Below are positions 15,762-25,123 of a stretch of 32,835 nucleotides of DNA, piece after piece. The stretch spans positions 1-32,835 of the forward strand of contig NZ_AZRY01000174.1 of assembly GCF_000520515.1 (NCBI RefSeq), written 5' to 3'. The position numbers and the translations under genes were made by a program. The notes beneath the pieces were generated by a model. The model had not been told where the DNA came from, did no database searches, and was given only the letters and a program-made list of their open reading frames with translations. This DNA is from Arthrobacter sp. H20 (GTDB lineage: Bacteria; Actinomycetota; Actinomycetes; Actinomycetales; Micrococcaceae). Within the stretch, counting starts at the first letter, position 1. Every line of letters starts with the position of its first letter.

Positions 15762-16499
15762 ATGGCGATTAGTTCTGCGGTTCAGGGGGTTTCGACGGCG
15801 AAACGGCAAAGGTTTCTACGTTCAACAGTTGTGCTCCATGCCGCGGCTGCCGTCACCGGTCTCATCATGGTGCTCTACCTTTTGGCGCACATGTACGGCA
15901 ACTATAAGGTTTTCTCGGGTCAGGTTGCCTTTGATGGGTACTCGCATTACTTACGCACGATGGGCGAACCTCTGCTGCCGCGCACAGGTGCCCTATGGAT
16001 CATCCGCGTAGTACTGCTCGCCAGTGTACTGATCCACATGTACGCCATCATTGCACTGTGGCGTCGTATGAGAAAGGCGACGGCGGGCAAGGGCGGCAGG
16101 CGTTATCAGAGTAGAAAAAACCCGCGCGGTGTCCAGCGTACCTATTCCTCGTTTACGATGCGCTGGGGCGGAATCATCATTTTCCTCTTCGTGATCTATC
16201 ACATTCTGCATCTGACGGTGAATGCCATCGCTCCAGGCGGCGCCTCCGAAAGCCCTTATGAGCGCGTGGTCAATGGTTTCTCAATCTGGTGGGTCGTTGC
16301 GACCTACGTAATCGCGATGCTGGCACTGGGTTTTCACCTGCGGCACGGATTCTGGTCGGCCCTGGCCTCGCTGGGAGCCAACACGAGCCCGGCGCGTCGA
16401 CGACTGTTCAACCAGACAGCTACTGTCCTCGCCGTGGTCATCACTGTCGGGTTTCTGATCCCGCCGGTCGCGATTCTCTTTAGAGGTGTTGGCTCATGA
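15762..16499 (+). CDS. sdhC: Succinate dehydrogenase cytochrome b subunit
   Basis: 245 residues from ATG 15762. Five transmembrane helices lie at about 22-45, 75-100, 135-155, 172-194 and 219-241. This is the single-anchor cytochrome b558 type that binds two haems and the quinone, as in Bacillus and actinobacterial SdhCAB. Candidate haem-ligand histidines are His26, His43, His92, His147/150 and His192/195. It heads the sdhCAB operon and overlaps sdhA by four bases (ATGA). A 205-bp region precedes it, with no clear promoter recognised. Confidence 0.9.
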   Translation: MAISSAVQGVSTAKRQRFLRSTVVLHAAAAVTGLIMVLYLLAHMYGNYKVFSGQVAFDGYSHYLRTMGEPLLPRTGALWIIRVVLLASVLIHMYAIIALWRRMRKATAGKGGRRYQSRKNPRGVQRTYSSFTMRWGGIIIFLFVIYHILHLTVNAIAPGGASESPYERVVNGFSIWWVVATYVIAMLALGFHLRHGFWSALASLGANTSPARRRLFNQTATVLAVVITVGFLIPPVAILFRGVGS

Positions 16500-18439
16500 C
16501 ACCGTGGTACACCGAGGGCGAACCTCTCCGGGACGCGACGACGCCTGCAGTTCCGATTGAGGATCGCTGGGATGCCCGCCGGTTCGAGACCAAACTGGTG
16601 AATCCGGCCAACCGCCGTAGGCTCTCGGTGATCATCGTCGGTACGGGGCTTGCCGGGGCATCAGCAGCAGCCACCCTGGGCGAGGGCGGCTATCACGTGA
16701 AAAGCTTCTGTTACCAGGACAGTCCCCGCCGAGCACACAGTATCGCCGCGCAGGGCGGGATCAACGCCGCAAAAAATTACCGTAATGACGGCGACAGCGT
16801 CCGGCGTCTCTTCTACGACACCATCAAGGGCGGCGACTTCCGGTCCCGCGAGTCCAATGTGTACCGCCTGGCGCAAGTGAGCACGGCGATCATCGACCAG
16901 TGCGTGGCACAGGGAGTTCCCTTTGCCCGCGAGTACGGCGGGCTGCTGGACAACCGTTCCTTCGGCGGCGTACAGGTCTCACGCACCTTCTATGCCCGAG
17001 GGCAGACCGGCGAGCAGCTGCTCCTAGGCGCCTATCAAGCGCAGGAACGCCAAGTTGCCGCTGGAACGGTCGAGGTATTCACCCGACATGAAATGCTCGA
17101 CCTGATTGTCATCGACGGCAAAGCACGCGGCATCATCGTCCGGGACATGGTCACCGGTGAGGTTGAGACTCACCTTGCCGATGCCGTGGTTCTGGCCTCG
17201 GGCGGTTATGGCAATGCGTTCTACCTGTCGACTAACGCGATGGGATGCAATGCCACCGCTATATGGCGTGCCCACCGCCACGGCGCGTTGTTCGCGAACC
17301 CGTGCTTTACCCAAATTCACCCGACCTGCATTCCGGTCAGCGGTGACTACCAGTCAAAACTGACGTTGATGAGCGAGTCATTGCGCAACGACGGGCGAAT
17401 CTGGGTGCCCAGCGAGGGCGGAGACGACCGCGACCCGCGGGAGATTCCCGACACGGACCGGGACTACTTCCTGGAACGGCTTTACCCCGCCTACGGGAAC
17501 CTCGTCACGCGGGATGTAGCCTCCCGCGCCGTGAAGAACGTCTGCGATGCCGGTTACGGGGTTGGTCCCGGCTCGCGTGGCGTGTACCTGGACCTCGCCG
17601 ACGCGATCAACCGGCTGGGCCAGGCCGCAATCAAGGAAAAATACGGCAACCTCTTCGACATGTACCAGCGAATCACCGGCGAGGATCCCTACCAGGTGCC
17701 CATGCGGATCTATCCGGCCGTGCACTACACCATGGGCGGGCTGTGGGTCGACTACGACCTGCAGTCCACCGTCCCGGGCCTATTCGTGATCGGTGAAGCC
17801 AACTTCTCCGACCACGGCGCGAACCGGCTCGGCGCCAGCGCCCTGATGCAGGGACTGGCCGACGGATACTTTGTGCTACCCAACACTATCGCCAACTACC
17901 TCGCCACAAACCCGATGCCGGCAGACATCGATGCATCGCATCCGGTCGCCGTCCGGACAGCGGACGCCGTGCAGGCCCGGATCCAGAAGCTGCTTACGAT
18001 CAAGGGCCAACGCACAGTCGATTCTTTCCATAAGGAGCTCGGCAACATTCTTTGGGAGAAATGCGGGATGGAACGCACCGCTGAAGGCCTAACCGAAGCC
18101 ATCGGACAGGTGCGGAAACTGAAGGAAGAGTTCTGGAACAACGTCAAGGTCACCGGCGAGAACGAGGAACTGAACCAGACACTTGAACGTGCCGGCAGGG
18201 TCGCGGACTTCTTCGAACTCGCCGAGCTGATGTGCATCGACGCCCTGCACCGGGCTGAGTCCTGCGGCGGCCACTTCCGCACCGAAAGCCAGACCGAGGA
18301 CGGCGAGGCGCTGCGCAATGACGACGAGTTCGCCTACGTCGCCGCCTGGAGTTTCACCGGAGGAGGGGAACAACCGGTCCTGCGCAAAGAACACCTGGAA
18401 TTCGACTTCGTCGAAATGACGCAGAGGAGCTACAAATGA
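16496..18439 (+). CDS. sdhA: Succinate dehydrogenase flavoprotein subunit
   Basis: 647 residues from ATG 16496. It oxidises succinate to fumarate with FAD, or the reverse in a fumarate-reductase role. The dinucleotide-binding motif is GTGLAG at 49-54. The covalent-FAD His is His81 in [36 protein letters not shown] belongs to the substrate domain, and [20 protein letters not shown] is the conserved C-terminal FAD contact. Length and motifs match the Bacillus/actinobacterial SdhA group. Both ends overlap their neighbours by four bases, so subunit ratios are probably set by translational coupling. Confidence 0.95.
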   Translation: MTPWYTEGEPLRDATTPAVPIEDRWDARRFETKLVNPANRRRLSVIIVGTGLAGASAAATLGEGGYHVKSFCYQDSPRRAHSIAAQGGINAAKNYRNDGDSVRRLFYDTIKGGDFRSRESNVYRLAQVSTAIIDQCVAQGVPFAREYGGLLDNRSFGGVQVSRTFYARGQTGEQLLLGAYQAQERQVAAGTVEVFTRHEMLDLIVIDGKARGIIVRDMVTGEVETHLADAVVLASGGYGNAFYLSTNAMGCNATAIWRAHRHGALFANPCFTQIHPTCIPVSGDYQSKLTLMSESLRNDGRIWVPSEGGDDRDPREIPDTDRDYFLERLYPAYGNLVTRDVASRAVKNVCDAGYGVGPGSRGVYLDLADAINRLGQAAIKEKYGNLFDMYQRITGEDPYQVPMRIYPAVHYTMGGLWVDYDLQSTVPGLFVIGEANFSDHGANRLGASALMQGLADGYFVLPNTIANYLATNPMPADIDASHPVAVRTADAVQARIQKLLTIKGQRTVDSFHKELGNILWEKCGMERTAEGLTEAIGQVRKLKEEFWNNVKVTGENEELNQTLERAGRVADFFELAELMCIDALHRAESCGGHFRTESQTEDGEALRNDDEFAYVAAWSFTGGGEQPVLRKEHLEFDFVEMTQRSYK

Positions 18440-19203
18440 ATATCACCCTACGCATCTGGCGGCAGCAAAACGGGAGCGATGCGGGCGCCATGGTCACTTA
18501 CCGGATCGAGGACGTGGCCCCGGAAATGTCGTTCCTGGAGATGCTCGATGTCCTCAACGAACAGCTGACCCTGTCCGGGGACGACCCGGTCGCTTTCGAC
18601 AGTGATTGCCGTGAAGGAATCTGCGGCACGTGCAGCCTGGTGATCGACGGTATCGCCCACGGCCCCGAGGCGCTTACGGCCGTCTGCCAACTGCACATGC
18701 GGCATTTCGACGACGGTGCCGTGATCGACGTCGAACCTTGGCGCGCCGACCCATTCCCTATTGTGAAGGACCTCATAGTCGACCGCAGCGCCCTGGACCG
18801 CATCATCCAGGCCGGCGGATACATCACTGCCCCCACCGGCACAGCACCAGACGCGCACGCCACCCTCGTACCCAAAGACGCCGCTGACCGTGCCTTCGAC
18901 GCCGCGGTCTGTATCGGCTGCGGTGCCTGCATAGCCGCCTGCCCCAACGGTTCAGCGATGCTGTTCACCGGTGCGAAGGCCACCCACCTCGGCTCACTGC
19001 CGCAGGGGCAACCCGAGCGGAACTCCCGCGCGCTGGCGATGATCAACCAACACGACGCCGAAGGGTTCGGCGGATGCACGGAAATCGGAGAGTGCACCGC
19101 TGTCTGCCCGGTGGGCATCCCACTGAACATGATCTCCCAGCTCAACAGCGATGTGCTTTCCGCCCTGGCCCCGGGCAGAACCAGGAGGCCCCAAACCGGT
19201 TAA
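18436..19203 (+). CDS. sdhB: Succinate dehydrogenase iron-sulfur subunit
   Basis: 255 residues from ATG 18436. The [2Fe-2S] ligands are Cys58, Cys63, Cys66 and Cys84 (CREGICGTC...C). The [4Fe-4S] and third-cluster ligands are Cys159/162/165/169 ([12 protein letters not shown]) and Cys214/220/224 ([12 protein letters not shown]). Electrons pass from SdhA FAD through these clusters to the SdhC haems and quinone. All expected ligands are present, so the SDH complex looks functional. Nothing resembling a further subunit follows. Confidence 0.95.
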   Translation: MNITLRIWRQQNGSDAGAMVTYRIEDVAPEMSFLEMLDVLNEQLTLSGDDPVAFDSDCREGICGTCSLVIDGIAHGPEALTAVCQLHMRHFDDGAVIDVEPWRADPFPIVKDLIVDRSALDRIIQAGGYITAPTGTAPDAHATLVPKDAADRAFDAAVCIGCGACIAACPNGSAMLFTGAKATHLGSLPQGQPERNSRALAMINQHDAEGFGGCTEIGECTAVCPVGIPLNMISQLNSDVLSALAPGRTRRPQTG

Positions 19204-19638
19204 GGTGTGACTCCCACTGCTTTGAGCCAGATGACAATCGCGCACCGCTGCTGGGAGGAAGGTCCACACCATCGGAGGAATTCGACCTGCCGAATCCGGA
19301 GACAGAGTTAGAGGACGACGAGCGTGCTTTTGATGATGCCCACGGACCAGAAACCCAGTGTGTCATTTTGACTTTCGTATTGGGGCTGACCTTGAGGCAG
19401 CGGCGCGTATGTTCCTTGGTGCCGGGTATCGCGAGTGTGCGCCCTGATGATCCTGCCTCTTGAATTTGGTCATCTAGCACTGCACCGCGAGAAATTACCC
19501 GTGGCCACATCGCCATACACCGGCCGTTTCCTTCGGGTTCGTCGGTGATCATGTTACATAGGCCGGATCATGGTCCGGTCCCGATACGCTGTACATACAG
19601 GGCTATCTTTCACCGGTCGGCTAGGGTCAGGAGTTCGT
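19204..19638. other. 435-bp intergenic region; palindromes before the ATPase gene
   Basis: There is no confident gene. One frame reads FRIGADLEAAARMFLGAGYR at about 19373-19432, and another reads EEFDLPNPETELEDDERAF at about 19277-19333. Both are protein-like but have no start or continuation, so they may be gene debris. Just before the ATPase gene are two inverted repeats, CCGGA-TCATGG-TCCGG (19563-19578) and CTGTA-CA-TACAG (19589-19600). They are plausible operators for a metal-responsive repressor. Confidence 0.4.
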
Positions 19639-22455
19639 GTGTTTTCCAGTGATTCCCTCATTCCGCCAGGGAATGGGGCCGCAGCTGCCAATGCTCAGCA
19701 GGTCCCTTGGCACACCCTGTCCGTGTCCGGTGCTGTAGAGATCCTTGGCGTCGATCCGTCCGTCGGGCTGACGACAGCTGACGCGCAAACGCGGGCGCTG
19801 GAGCACGGACCGAATATTCTTGACGCAGCGAACAAGGTCCCTGCTTGGAAGAAGCTGCTGAAGCTCCTGGCCGAAAAGATGACCATTTTACTTGTTGTTG
19901 CCGCAACGGTGAGCGCCATCGTGTCCAGGGAATGGGAAACACCCGCGGTAATTCTGATCGTTATCATCCTGAACACGATGTTGAACTACCTCCAGGAAAG
20001 CCGCGCGGAAAGCAGCCTTGAAGCGCTGCGGAACATGACCGTAGACGCATCAAAGGTGAGGCGGGACGGACGTGAGCAGGAGATCCCCAACTCGGAACTG
20101 ACTCCTGGGGATATCGTGCTGTTGGAAGCGGGGGACTCGGTCCCGGCGGACGGCCGCCTGATCGAGGCGGCGAGGCTGCAGGTGGCCGAAGCCGCCCTGA
20201 CGGGTGAATCCCTGCCGGTGGAAAAGACAACCCAGTTCCTGGAAGACAGAAATCTGCCGCTTGCGGACCGGGTAAATATGGTTTTCATGAGCACAGATAT
20301 CAGCCGCGGCCGGGCTGCCATGGTGGTGACAGCAACGGGCATGAGCACCCGTATCGGAAGGATCGCCACACTGCTTGGAAACGCCGGTCATGATAAAACT
20401 CCGCTGCAGCGGCGGATCGATCAGCTTGCCAGGACGCTCACCCTCGTCGCCTTGGTCGTAGTCACCATGGTCTTCGTTCTCGGTCTGCTCCGCGGCCAGT
20501 CCTGGTCTGAACTAATGATCACCGCTGTCTCTCTCGCTGTGGCCACCATCCCTGAAGGGCTCACCGCCGTTGTGGCTTTCACCCTCGCTATGGGCGCCTC
20601 CCGACTTGCTCGGCGTGGCGCCATCATCAAACAGCTTTCCGCCGTCGAAACTCTGGGCAGTACCACCCACATTGCCACAGACAAAACCGGGACCTTGACG
20701 CTCAACGAGATGACAGTCCGTCGGCTCAGCACTGACGGCCGCAGCTTCCGAATCACCGGTAAGGGTTATTCGGCGGACGGGAAAATTCTGAGCGGTGACG
20801 GCAGGCCCCCACCGGAGATGATGGATGCCTTCCTGTGCATGGCATTATGCAACGACGCTTCCGTCAGGAACGGCGTGCTGGTGGGAGACCCTACCGAGGG
20901 CGCGCTAGTAGTCCTCGCCGAAAAGGGCGGAATCGATGTTGACGGCACACGCAAAGCCCATCCACGGGTGGCTGAAATTCCGTTCGATTCGGACTACAAG
21001 TTCATGGCAACCTTCCATGCACAGGACTTCGCCAGCGGGGACACCATCCCCGCCAGCTACCGTTGTTTTGCCAAGGGAGCACCGGGGGTGCTGATGGAAC
21101 GGGCGGACTCTCTCCTGACCGACTCCGGCATCCGCCCGCTCACCAAATCCGATCGCGATCGTATCCACGAAGACATCCAGGCCCTGGCGGCGGAGGGTCT
21201 GCGCACCCTGATGATTGCTGGAGGCCGGATGGATTCGGACCTGCCCTTGGACGCCGATGACCTCCGGGCTGCAGCTGACAACCTGACGGTGTATGCCGTG
21301 GTCGGAATCGTAGATCCGCCGCGCGCCGAGGCAGCCGAAGCGATTGCCATGGCACGGGAGGCCGGCATCGAGGTGCATATGATCACCGGAGACCACCTGG
21401 TCACGGCTTCGGCCATTGCTGCTGAACTGGGCATCAGCGGGGAGGCGGCTTCCGGAGCAGCGCTTGACGAACTTGACGATACCGAGCTGAACAGGCGCGC
21501 CGCGAGGTTCGGCGTGTTGGCCAGGGTTGCACCCGAACATAAGATCCGTTTTGTGAAGGCTTTGCAGGATGGGGGCAATACAGTCGCCATGACCGGTGAC
21601 GGTGTCAATGATGCCCCGGCTCTGAAACAGGCGGACATCGGTATCGCTATGGGTATCACGGGGACGGACGTGTCCAAGGGCTCGGCGAAAATGATCCTGA
21701 CCGACGATAATTTCGCGACCATCGTGTCAGCGGTCAAGGAAGGCCGGGGGGTTTACGCGAACATCATCAAATTCGTGAAGTTCCAGTTGACGACAGCGTG
21801 GGGCTTTGTGCTGATTTTTCTTGTGTGCGGAGTGCTGGGCCTGGCCGGCGGTGCACCATTCACGGCACTGCAGATCCTCTGGGTGAACATCATCATGGAC
21901 GGTCCACCCGCCCTGGCGCTCGGAGTAGACCCGGCCAGTCCGGATATTATGAAGGAAAAGCCACGGCCTGCGAATGAACCGCTGCTGACCCGTAACCGTT
22001 TACTACGGATTCTCGTTCTCGGCGCTGTCATGGCTACAGGCACCATCGCCATCCTCGCGCTGTCACCGGTCCTTTTCCCTGAAAGCTCTACGGATCCAGA
22101 CCTCGCCACAACCCTGGCATTTACGACCTTCGTTTTTTATCAAGTGTTTAACCTGCTTAACGTTCGCTCTGAATCCGGGTCCGTGTTCTCGGCGCAAACC
22201 TTCACTAACCGCAGCATCTGGGTGGCGTTAGCCGCCGTGGTAGTGCTCCAGGTGCTAGTGGTGAATCTACAGCTGCTGCAGGGCTTCTTTGACACCACAG
22301 CACTCACCTCCACCCAATGGGCGCTAGCCCTTCTGGTCGGATCCTCGGTCCTGTGGGTCGAGGAAATCCGCAAAGTATTTGCGCGAAATCTGCCGCACCC
22401 GGGCAAATCTTCTAACGCTGCAACCCACAGCGCTCTGACCAACCCACACTCTTAG
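19639..22455 (+). CDS. P-type cation ATPase, Ca2+/Mn2+ (PacL/CtpF) type
   Basis: 938 residues from GTG 19639, chosen for CAGGAG at 19628-19633; the frame is open upstream from 19570. Domains in order: N-terminal cation-ATPase segment (VPWHTLSVSGAVEILG), M1-M2, actuator loop with AALTGESLPVEK, and M3-M4 with PEGLTAVVAFTLA. The phosphorylated Asp348 lies in DKTGTLTLNEM, followed by the nucleotide domain with FAKGAPGVLMERA, the hinge TGDGVNDAPALKQADIGIAMG, and M5-M10. M6 has NIIMDGPPALALG, keeping the Asn and Asp of Ca2+ site II. M5 (QLTTAWGFV) lacks the site I Glu, as in one-site Ca2+/Mn2+ pumps. It exports divalent cations; the exact ion is inferred. Confidence 0.9.
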   Translation: MFSSDSLIPPGNGAAAANAQQVPWHTLSVSGAVEILGVDPSVGLTTADAQTRALEHGPNILDAANKVPAWKKLLKLLAEKMTILLVVAATVSAIVSREWETPAVILIVIILNTMLNYLQESRAESSLEALRNMTVDASKVRRDGREQEIPNSELTPGDIVLLEAGDSVPADGRLIEAARLQVAEAALTGESLPVEKTTQFLEDRNLPLADRVNMVFMSTDISRGRAAMVVTATGMSTRIGRIATLLGNAGHDKTPLQRRIDQLARTLTLVALVVVTMVFVLGLLRGQSWSELMITAVSLAVATIPEGLTAVVAFTLAMGASRLARRGAIIKQLSAVETLGSTTHIATDKTGTLTLNEMTVRRLSTDGRSFRITGKGYSADGKILSGDGRPPPEMMDAFLCMALCNDASVRNGVLVGDPTEGALVVLAEKGGIDVDGTRKAHPRVAEIPFDSDYKFMATFHAQDFASGDTIPASYRCFAKGAPGVLMERADSLLTDSGIRPLTKSDRDRIHEDIQALAAEGLRTLMIAGGRMDSDLPLDADDLRAAADNLTVYAVVGIVDPPRAEAAEAIAMAREAGIEVHMITGDHLVTASAIAAELGISGEAASGAALDELDDTELNRRAARFGVLARVAPEHKIRFVKALQDGGNTVAMTGDGVNDAPALKQADIGIAMGITGTDVSKGSAKMILTDDNFATIVSAVKEGRGVYANIIKFVKFQLTTAWGFVLIFLVCGVLGLAGGAPFTALQILWVNIIMDGPPALALGVDPASPDIMKEKPRPANEPLLTRNRLLRILVLGAVMATGTIAILALSPVLFPESSTDPDLATTLAFTTFVFYQVFNLLNVRSESGSVFSAQTFTNRSIWVALAAVVVLQVLVVNLQLLQGFFDTTALTSTQWALALLVGSSVLWVEEIRKVFARNLPHPGKSSNAATHSALTNPHS

Positions 22456-22482
22456 CCCATGACGCATGTATAGGTTAATGGC

Positions 22483-22800
22483 ATGACACCCCCAGCTCTC
22501 GCTGCTTCGTTCCTCGCGCTTCATCACAGCCCTACGCCGCTGCTGCTCGCCAATGCCTGGAGCATTGTCTTGGCACGGTTGTTCGCCTCGATGGGGTTCC
22601 ATGCGCTTGCCACAACCAGCGGTGGGTACGCTGGGCAGGCTCGACGGCCAGCTGACGCGCGACGATGCCCTCGAGTATGCAGCGGAGCTCGTGTAGGCGA
22701 CGCCCCTGCCCGTCAACGCCGACCTGGAAAGTGGTTTCGGGGATGATCCGGCGGTCGTCGCTGAGACGTTCGGCCTTGCGGTTCCGACCGGTGAGTATTT
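22483..22800 (+). pseudogene. Truncated PEP-mutase/isocitrate-lyase-like gene copy
   Basis: The first 50 codons read MTPPALAASFLALHHSPTPL, then LLANAWSIVLARLFASMG, closely matching the intact gene at 27539-28354. After about 22630 the frame shifts, and GRLDGQLTRDDALEYAAELV continues to an in-frame TAG (22694-22696), then NADLESGFGDDP. Homology stops near 22800, so only the first 110 or so codons remain, with one frameshift and one nonsense codon. It sits 27 bp after the ATPase stop. The other end was presumably lost when the IS21-like element at about 22809-23843 arrived. Confidence 0.85.
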
Positions 22801-22852
22801 GATGCTTTGAGCACCGCCCGATCGTGTGGTTCAGCCCCGCCATTCGTGCGGA

Positions 22853-22893
22853 AGAGCGCCAGCGGTGATGTGGCTGAGCACCGCTGGCGCTCT
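22853..22893. terminator. 15-bp perfect GC-rich hairpin
   Basis: Bases 22853-22867 (AGAGCGCCAGCGGTG) pair perfectly with 22879-22893 across an 11-base loop. It lies 11 bases beyond the istB stop on the minus strand. There is no T-run, so if it ends transcription it is not a textbook intrinsic terminator. It could also block transcription entering the element. Confidence 0.5.
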
Positions 22894-22903
22894 GCGTTAC
22901 GGA

Positions 22904-23653
22904 TTACGCGGTGGCCAGGGCCGTGTGTTCGCGCATGTTGTAGTTGCCCGTCTCGACCCAGACGGTGTTGTGGATGATCCGGTCCATGATCGCGTCGGCG
23001 TGGACGCCGGAGCCGAGGCGTTGGTGCCAGTCCTTTTGCTGATACTGGGTGCAGAACACCGTCGAGGTCTCGCCGTAACGACGTTCCATCAGCTCCAATA
23101 GCATTCCCCGCATCGATTCCGTTGGCTTGTCCAACAACCATTCGTCGATCACTAACAGGGTGAATGCGGCGTATTTGCGCAGGAATTTCCCGGACCCGCC
23201 GGGGGTGTCTTGCGCGGCAATCCATGCTTCCTCGAGGTCCGGCATCCGAACGTAGTGGGCGCGGATCCTGTTCTCGCAAGCGCGTTTGGCGATCGCGCAG
23301 CCCAGATAGGACTTCCCTGATCCGGTGAATCCTTGGAAAACAACGTTTTGCTGCCAGTCCACGAACGAGCAGGTGCCGAGCTGACTGAGCATCTGCTGGT
23401 TCAGGCCGCGCTCGTCCAGCAGATCGATGCGGCGCATGTCAGCGTTCGGGTAACGCAGTCCCGCCCGCCGGATGAGTCCAGCGATCTTGGAATGGGTGAA
23501 CGTAGAGTAGGCGTCATCGACGACCAACCGGACGCGTTCCTCGAAGGAGAAGCCCATCGATAGGGTCTCGTCCTGGATGTCGATTGCGTCCAATAACTCG
23601 CCGGCGTTCATCTCTCGGAGCTTGCGTTTGGTTTCTCCATCGAGGCGGCTCAT
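22904..23653 (-). CDS. istB: IS21-family helper ATPase IstB (second type)
   Basis: About 249 residues from ATG 23653 (MSRLDGETKRKLREM), preceded on its strand by GGAGGG. Walker A is QGFTGSGKSYLG and Walker B is FTLLVIDEWLLD. STVFCTQYQQKDWHQRLG is the sensor region and HADAIMDRIIHNTVWVETG the C-terminal motif of the IS21 helper family. It differs clearly from the IstB at 1280-2011, so two IS21 lineages are present. The frame is intact, but its istA partner is reduced to a short inverted fragment. Confidence 0.9.
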   Translation of the reverse strand: MSRLDGETKRKLREMNAGELLDAIDIQDETLSMGFSFEERVRLVVDDAYSTFTHSKIAGLIRRAGLRYPNADMRRIDLLDERGLNQQMLSQLGTCSFVDWQQNVVFQGFTGSGKSYLGCAIAKRACENRIRAHYVRMPDLEEAWIAAQDTPGGSGKFLRKYAAFTLLVIDEWLLDKPTESMRGMLLELMERRYGETSTVFCTQYQQKDWHQRLGSGVHADAIMDRIIHNTVWVETGNYNMREHTALATA

Positions 23654-23657
23654 CGGG

Positions 23658-23843
23658 TCCCTCCAGCGCGCCGCTGCGGAACTCACGGGGTGCTCGCATC
23701 ACACGGTGTCCCGGCATGTTCGGGACGCGGGTAAGCCGATCGCCGAGCCGGTCTACCGGGGCCGGGTCACCGACGCGTTCCTGCCCAAGATCGAGGAATG
23801 GGTCGAGGCCTCCAAGGGCAAGATTCGCGCCGATAAAGCCCAC
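23658..23843 (+). pseudogene. istA: IstA N-terminal fragment, inverted
   Basis: The plus strand reads LQRAAAELTGCSHHTVSRHV, then YRGRVTDAFLPKIEEWVEAS, then KGKIRADKAHE. This is the helix-turn-helix and adjoining part of an IS21 IstA. It ends at the junction with mrp and has neither start nor catalytic domain. It points away from the istB beside it, which shows an inversion or two overlapping deletions. Confidence 0.7.
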
Positions 23844-24304
23844 GAGAATCCGTAAACATCGGTGCCGATAATCCCTACCCGCAGGCCCTCGGCGGCCATG
23901 GCGGCCGCGAGATTGACAGTTACGCTGGATTTGCCCACGCCCCCTTTACCACTGGCCACAGCGTAAATCCGGGTGAGGGATCTCTCGTCGTTGAAAGGGA
24001 TCCCTGGGGCGGTTTGAGGCCCGCGAAGCTTTTCCTTCAGCTTATCGCGTTGCTGCTGCGACATGACGCTGAGGCGGACAATGACACTGTGTACACCATC
24101 CACCGCTGCCAGCGCCTTTTCCACATCGCGTGTGATCGTTCCTTTTAAGGGGCAACCCGCAATGGTCAGGAGGACATCAACAGTGACGGTGCCGTCGTCC
24201 TGCACAATGATGTTTTCCACCATGCCAACTTCGGTGATCGGGCGCCTGAGCTCGGGGTCCATGACGGTGGACAACGCCACACCTATTGACGCTTCCAGGG
24301 TCAC
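23843..24304 (-). pseudogene. mrp: Mrp/ApbC-type Fe-S carrier ATPase, 3' truncated
   Basis: The gene starts at GTG 24304, and its first 154 residues are intact. Residues 1-90 form the MIP18/DUF59 domain (VMDPELRRPITEVGMV and TIAGCPLKGTITRDVE). The P-loop is ASGKGGVGKSSVTVNLA at about 117-133, and VGIIGTDVYGFS follows at about 143-154. Mrp proteins are normally about 370-380 residues and carry the C-terminal CxxC that holds the Fe-S cluster; both that motif and the rest are lost at the IS21 junction. The family DxD motif is altered to GTD. The start overlaps the methyltransferase stop (GTGA), so they were one operon. The frame runs on into IS sequence to 23753, but the product should be inactive. 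Confidence 0.82.
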
Positions 24305-24981
24305 TTTCTGTCCTTTCGGATTGCCGGTCCCACATCGGAAACAGCCTCGATATTATTCACCCGGGTGTTGCCCGTCCAGGGAACCACCTCACTCGGTGCG
24401 CGTTGAGCGGTGAACGTGGCGGCCAGTCCACCGAACCGCCGCCGTACCGTCACCTCAGTCATGCCGAGTTCAATAAGTAGGCGCCGGAGGTCACCCTCGG
24501 AGACCAGCCGAATGTCGGCGTGATCGGCGCGATGGACGAGCCTCGCAATGGCGGTGTCCAAGAGGTCGTAGCCGATTAATACGCCGCCAGGGCGCAGGAC
24601 CCGCACCGCCTCGGCGAGAGCGCGCTCCCATGCACCGACATGGTGGAGCATCAGGAACGAAACCACCACATCGAAGGTTTCGGCGTCGAACCGAAGGCGG
24701 GTTGCGTCGCCTGTCACAGCATCGACTCGGTCGCCGTAGCCGGTTAGGCGGTGCCTGCTCGCCTCCACCATTGTCGGGTCAGGATCGAGGGCGGTCATGG
24801 TTATATCGGGGTACGCCTGCAGAAGTCGGGCGACCATAGCTCCCCCGCCTGATCCGATTTCAAGAACCCGTCCTTGTAGTTTCTGCTTACCAATCGCCCA
24901 GGGCAGGACTACCCTGCGCGCAAACACACCCCAGACGTTACTGCGGCAGAGGGCTTGTTCCAGTGCTGGCATAATCGGCAA
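24301..24981 (-). CDS. Class I SAM-dependent methyltransferase
   Basis: About 226 residues from TTG 24981, five bases after AAGGAGG; an ATG at 24972 is the alternative. Longer upstream extensions do not resemble the family. The SAM-binding motif I is VLEIGSGGGAMVARLL, the acidic loop is MTALDPDPTMVEASR, and DVVVSFLMLHHVGAWERAL with VRVLRPGGVLIGYDLL are motifs II-III of the Methyltransf_11 type. The substrate is unknown. It lies downstream of narK on the same strand and is coupled to mrp through a GTGA overlap. Confidence 0.85.
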   Translation of the reverse strand: MPIMPALEQALCRSNVWGVFARRVVLPWAIGKQKLQGRVLEIGSGGGAMVARLLQAYPDITMTALDPDPTMVEASRHRLTGYGDRVDAVTGDATRLRFDAETFDVVVSFLMLHHVGAWERALAEAVRVLRPGGVLIGYDLLDTAIARLVHRADHADIRLVSEGDLRRLLIELGMTEVTVRRRFGGLAATFTAQRAPSEVVPWTGNTRVNNIEAVSDVGPAIRKDRK

Positions 24982-25123
24982 TTGAGCCTCCTTCTGCTGA
25001 TACGGATGACGGCCTCCAGTATGGTGTAACACTCTCGGCTCAGCCATCATCTGTAAACCCATCTGGAGAGGTCCGAGAGGCAGAAACCGCCCTACCAGGT
25101 CAAGGATCTTAGCCTCGAAACAG

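Larger units (their letters stand above)
22809..23843 (-). mobile_element. IS21-like element, rearranged
   Basis: The element holds istB on the minus strand and, directly beside it, an istA N-terminal piece on the plus strand. In a normal IS21, istA and istB point the same way with istA upstream. Here most of istA is gone and its start is inverted. The element lies between a truncated PEP-mutase-like gene and a truncated mrp gene. Outer limits are approximate: about 22809 on the left, where homology to the PEP-mutase-like copy stops, and 23843 on the right, where the Mrp frame stops. Confidence 0.65.

Noticed and set aside
18498-19145. Minus-strand open frame opposite sdhB (215 codons)
   Set aside because: sdhB on the plus strand has all cluster cysteines; the opposite frame is low-complexity and unrecognisable.
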